DNA from: Geobacteraceae bacterium
Lineage (GTDB): Bacteria; Desulfobacterota; Desulfuromonadia; Geobacterales; DSM-12255
Length of the DNA: 64,000 nt
Reading direction: 5' to 3'
Assembly: GCA_013377075.1 (NCBI GenBank)
Contig: JACABD010000001.1
Span: forward strand, 92,211 to 156,210
Shown: positions 61,700-64,000 of the stretch, in pieces
Layout of the letters: the number at the start of each line of letters is the position of its first letter
Position numbering within the stretch: the first letter of the stretch is position 1
The notes under the pieces: generated by a model
Database searches by the model: none
Seen by the model: the letters and a program-made list of their open reading frames with translations, nothing else
Told to the model about the DNA's origin: nothing
Made by a program: the position numbers and the translations under genes

Positions 61700-64000
61700 A
61701 TGACCCCGACCATACAGCCACCCCCGTTTCAGCCTAATCCGCTCCAGGAAGTGCATCTCTCCGACTATATCAAGGTCATCTTCCGCCGCCGTCGGACCTT
61801 TGTCGTTGCCTTTGCTGTTCTGTTTGTCGGGGTGCTCCTTTACACCTTCACCATGAAGCCGGTCTATGAAGCAACCGCCACCCTCAACATCAGGGATGAT
61901 AAAGCGAAGAACGGTGTCCTCGGCGAACTGGCGCTCCTGTCCAGCAGCAGTCCGGTGGATGCTGAGATCGAGATCATCAAGTCACGCACTATTGCCGAAG
62001 AGGTGGTTAAAAGGCTCCATCTCGACTGGAAGGTCGATGCCACGGAGAATCAGACCACCTGCTCCCTCCTTGAATTCAGTTCAAAGGAAAAGAGCCCCAA
62101 GTACACTCTGGAGCTAACCGGACCGACAACCTATAATCTGAAGATGGATGGCGGCGAGATCATCGGCAAAGGGGCGACCGGGCAGCTCCTCAAGACCCCG
62201 AAGGTTACCCTCCTGGCCAGCGAACTGCGCGGCAAGCCGGGAGACAGTTGTCAGATTGAACTGCTCAACTTCAACAGCACGGTAGAAGGAATCCGCAGCG
62301 CCATCAAGGTCAGCGAAGTCGGCAAGAAAACCAACATTGTCAAGATCACCTACACCAGCACCAACCCGGGCCGGGCCCGGGATGTGGTCAATAACATGGT
62401 TCAGTCCTACCTGGATCAGACCATTGCCTTCAAGACCGAAGAGGCCAGCCGGACGGTTACCTTTGTGGAGGAGCAACTCAAAGGGATTCGCCAGGATCTG
62501 GATAAGTCCGAGATCGACCTCCAGGGGTACAAATCGTCAACCGGTGTGGTCAAGCTCGATACCGAGACCGAAGAGCTGATCAAGAAGTTTTCCGAAACCG
62601 AGAAGGAGCGGGCCGCTGTCAGCTTGCAGAAAAAACAGATCGAATTCGCCCTGGGTTCACTCAAGGATTCTGCCCGCAAGGGGACGCCCTACTCCCCGTC
62701 AGTCATGGGTGATGAGCCGCTGGTGATAGCTCTGTCGACCCGCCTGGCGGAACTGGAGCTGCAAAAGCAGGCGCTCCTCTCTGATTCGACCAAAGAGCAT
62801 CCCCAGGTAAAGGCCCTCCAGAATCAAATCGACGAAATGCAGCGGAAGATCCGCGCCACCTACGAAACATCCAAGAGCAACCTGACCAAGCGGGAAGGGG
62901 ACATTGCCAAGCGGCTTGAAGACTATGAAGCGAAGCTGAAAAAACTGCCGACCGCCGAACGGGAACTTGCCCGCTTCCTCCGGGTCGCCAAAGTCAACGC
63001 CGACATCTACACTTTTCTGCTGCAGAAGCACGAAGAGGCCCGCATCGCCCAGGCCTCCACCATCAGCAACATCAAAATTGTCGATCCTGCTATCACCCCG
63101 GACAGTCCGGTCAAACCCAAGAAACAAAAGAATGCCCTCCTCGGTCTGCTTGTCAGCCTGATGCTCGGGGTTGGTCTGGCGTTCTTCCACGACTACATGG
63201 ATGACACCATCAAGGACGGCGACGAGGCCAAGGCGATCCTCGGCTGGCCGCTGCTCGGAGTAATCCCCTATATCCAAACCGAAGTTGAGACGGGGAAGCG
63301 TTCCGATGCCAACCTCATCAGCTACCAGAAGCCGAAATCAGCTGCAGCCGAAGCCTTTCGCTCTCTGCGAACTGGCCTGCACTACGCCACAGTTCGCAAA
63401 CAGCACAAAGTCATCATGGTGACCAGCGCTTTTCCTGGAGAAGGCAAAACGACCGTTTCGGCTAACCTGGCTGAAATTCTTTCCCAGACCGGCGCCCGGG
63501 TTCTCCTTATCGGCTGCGACCTCCGCCGGCCAACTCTGCACGAGATCTTCGGTTTTGACAAAACTCCCGGCCTCACCGAACTGCTTGCCGGCGACTGCCA
63601 GCTGGCTGATGCCCTCCACCAGACTGGCATGCACTCCCTTGACTTCATCAATGCCGGCACTACCCCCCCCAACCCTGCCGAGCTCCTCGGCTCGGAAGAG
63701 ATGGCTAACCTTATATCCGCGCTGCGTGACAGCTACGACTACATTGTCCTCGATGCACCACCGGTGCTGGCAGTCAGTGACACCCCTATTCTCGTCCCCT
63801 GTTGCGATGCGCTGGTCGTTCTGCTCGAGGCCGGCCGGATACCGGTCAAAGTTGCCACCAGGCTGCGTGAGATCCTTGTTAATGTCGATGCTCCTATTGC
63901 TGGTATCGTCATAAACGATAAATCGGGCAAATCTGAAAGCTACGGTTATGGTTATGGTTATGGTTATGGTTATGGTTATGGTTATGGTTATGGTTATGGT
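61700..64000 (+). CDS. Wzz/Wzc-like chain-length determinant fused to BY-kinase (truncated by window end)
   Basis: MTPTIQPPPFQPNPLQEVHLSDYIKVIFRRRRTFVVAF; coiled coil; Walker A SAFPGEGKTT, GCDLRRP, YIVLDAPP; tyrosine-rich C-tail. Confidence 0.94.
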   Translation, partial: MTPTIQPPPFQPNPLQEVHLSDYIKVIFRRRRTFVVAFAVLFVGVLLYTFTMKPVYEATATLNIRDDKAKNGVLGELALLSSSSPVDAEIEIIKSRTIAEEVVKRLHLDWKVDATENQTTCSLLEFSSKEKSPKYTLELTGPTTYNLKMDGGEIIGKGATGQLLKTPKVTLLASELRGKPGDSCQIELLNFNSTVEGIRSAIKVSEVGKKTNIVKITYTSTNPGRARDVVNNMVQSYLDQTIAFKTEEASRTVTFVEEQLKGIRQDLDKSEIDLQGYKSSTGVVKLDTETEELIKKFSETEKERAAVSLQKKQIEFALGSLKDSARKGTPYSPSVMGDEPLVIALSTRLAELELQKQALLSDSTKEHPQVKALQNQIDEMQRKIRATYETSKSNLTKREGDIAKRLEDYEAKLKKLPTAERELARFLRVAKVNADIYTFLLQKHEEARIAQASTISNIKIVDPAITPDSPVKPKKQKNALLGLLVSLMLGVGLAFFHDYMDDTIKDGDEAKAILGWPLLGVIPYIQTEVETGKRSDANLISYQKPKSAAAEAFRSLRTGLHYATVRKQHKVIMVTSAFPGEGKTTVSANLAEILSQTGARVLLIGCDLRRPTLHEIFGFDKTPGLTELLAGDCQLADALHQTGMHSLDFINAGTTPPNPAELLGSEEMANLISALRDSYDYIVLDAPPVLAVSDTPILVPCCDALVVLLEAGRIPVKVATRLREILVNVDAPIAGIVINDKSGKSESYGYGYGYGYGYGYGYGYGYG
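63941..64000 (+). repeat. Hexanucleotide tandem repeat (TAYGGT) x10 or more, encoding (Tyr-Gly)n
   Basis: TACGGT(TATGGT)9 running to the window edge, in frame with the kinase. Confidence 0.98.

Noticed and set aside
1-64000. CRISPR arrays, tRNA or rRNA genes
   Set aside because: No repeat-spacer pattern or cloverleaf/rRNA sequence recognised; a tRNAscan/Infernal run would be needed to exclude them formally.

Overview
Chromosomal window from a Desulfuromonadales/Geobacter-like bacterium (inferred from gene content and order only). Main contents: (1) 1-13.2 kb, a long ribosomal-protein cluster from rplW (partial) to rplQ, including secY, adk, map and rpoA. (2) 13.3-30.5 kb, an ArsR-methyltransferase fusion with ahcY, bacteriohemerythrin, a TPR membrane protein, lptFG, and the rpsB-tsf-pyrH-frr-uppS-cdsA-dxr-rseP-tsaB cluster. 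(3) 30.6-42.7 kb, a KimA-like permease with KdpDE-like regulators, a fur-feoB iron module with two Fur-box-like palindromes, rubrerythrin, and a HlyD/ABC exporter. (4) 42.7-50 kb, accessory-looking DNA with small or interrupted ORFs, msrA, an M23 peptidase, rhodaneses and an MCP. (5) 50.3-60 kb, malQ, an OAH sulfhydrylase, FKBP, a PAS kinase with an NtrC-type regulator, and an unusual four-gene ABC/redox membrane operon. (6) 60.5-64 kb, the start of an exopolysaccharide locus (Wza-like plus a Wzc-like BY-kinase ending in a hexanucleotide-encoded (YG)n tail). The strongest lead is a Cys/His-rich secreted-protein ORF at 43076-43435, interrupted by one in-frame TGA followed by a bacterial-SECIS-like hairpin. 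It is either a new small selenoprotein or a nonsense-mutated relic. Other leads are a cdsA without a canonical start codon, the four-gene ABC operon, and a rpsB leader attenuator-like hairpin. No tRNA, rRNA, CRISPR array or intact transposase was recognised.
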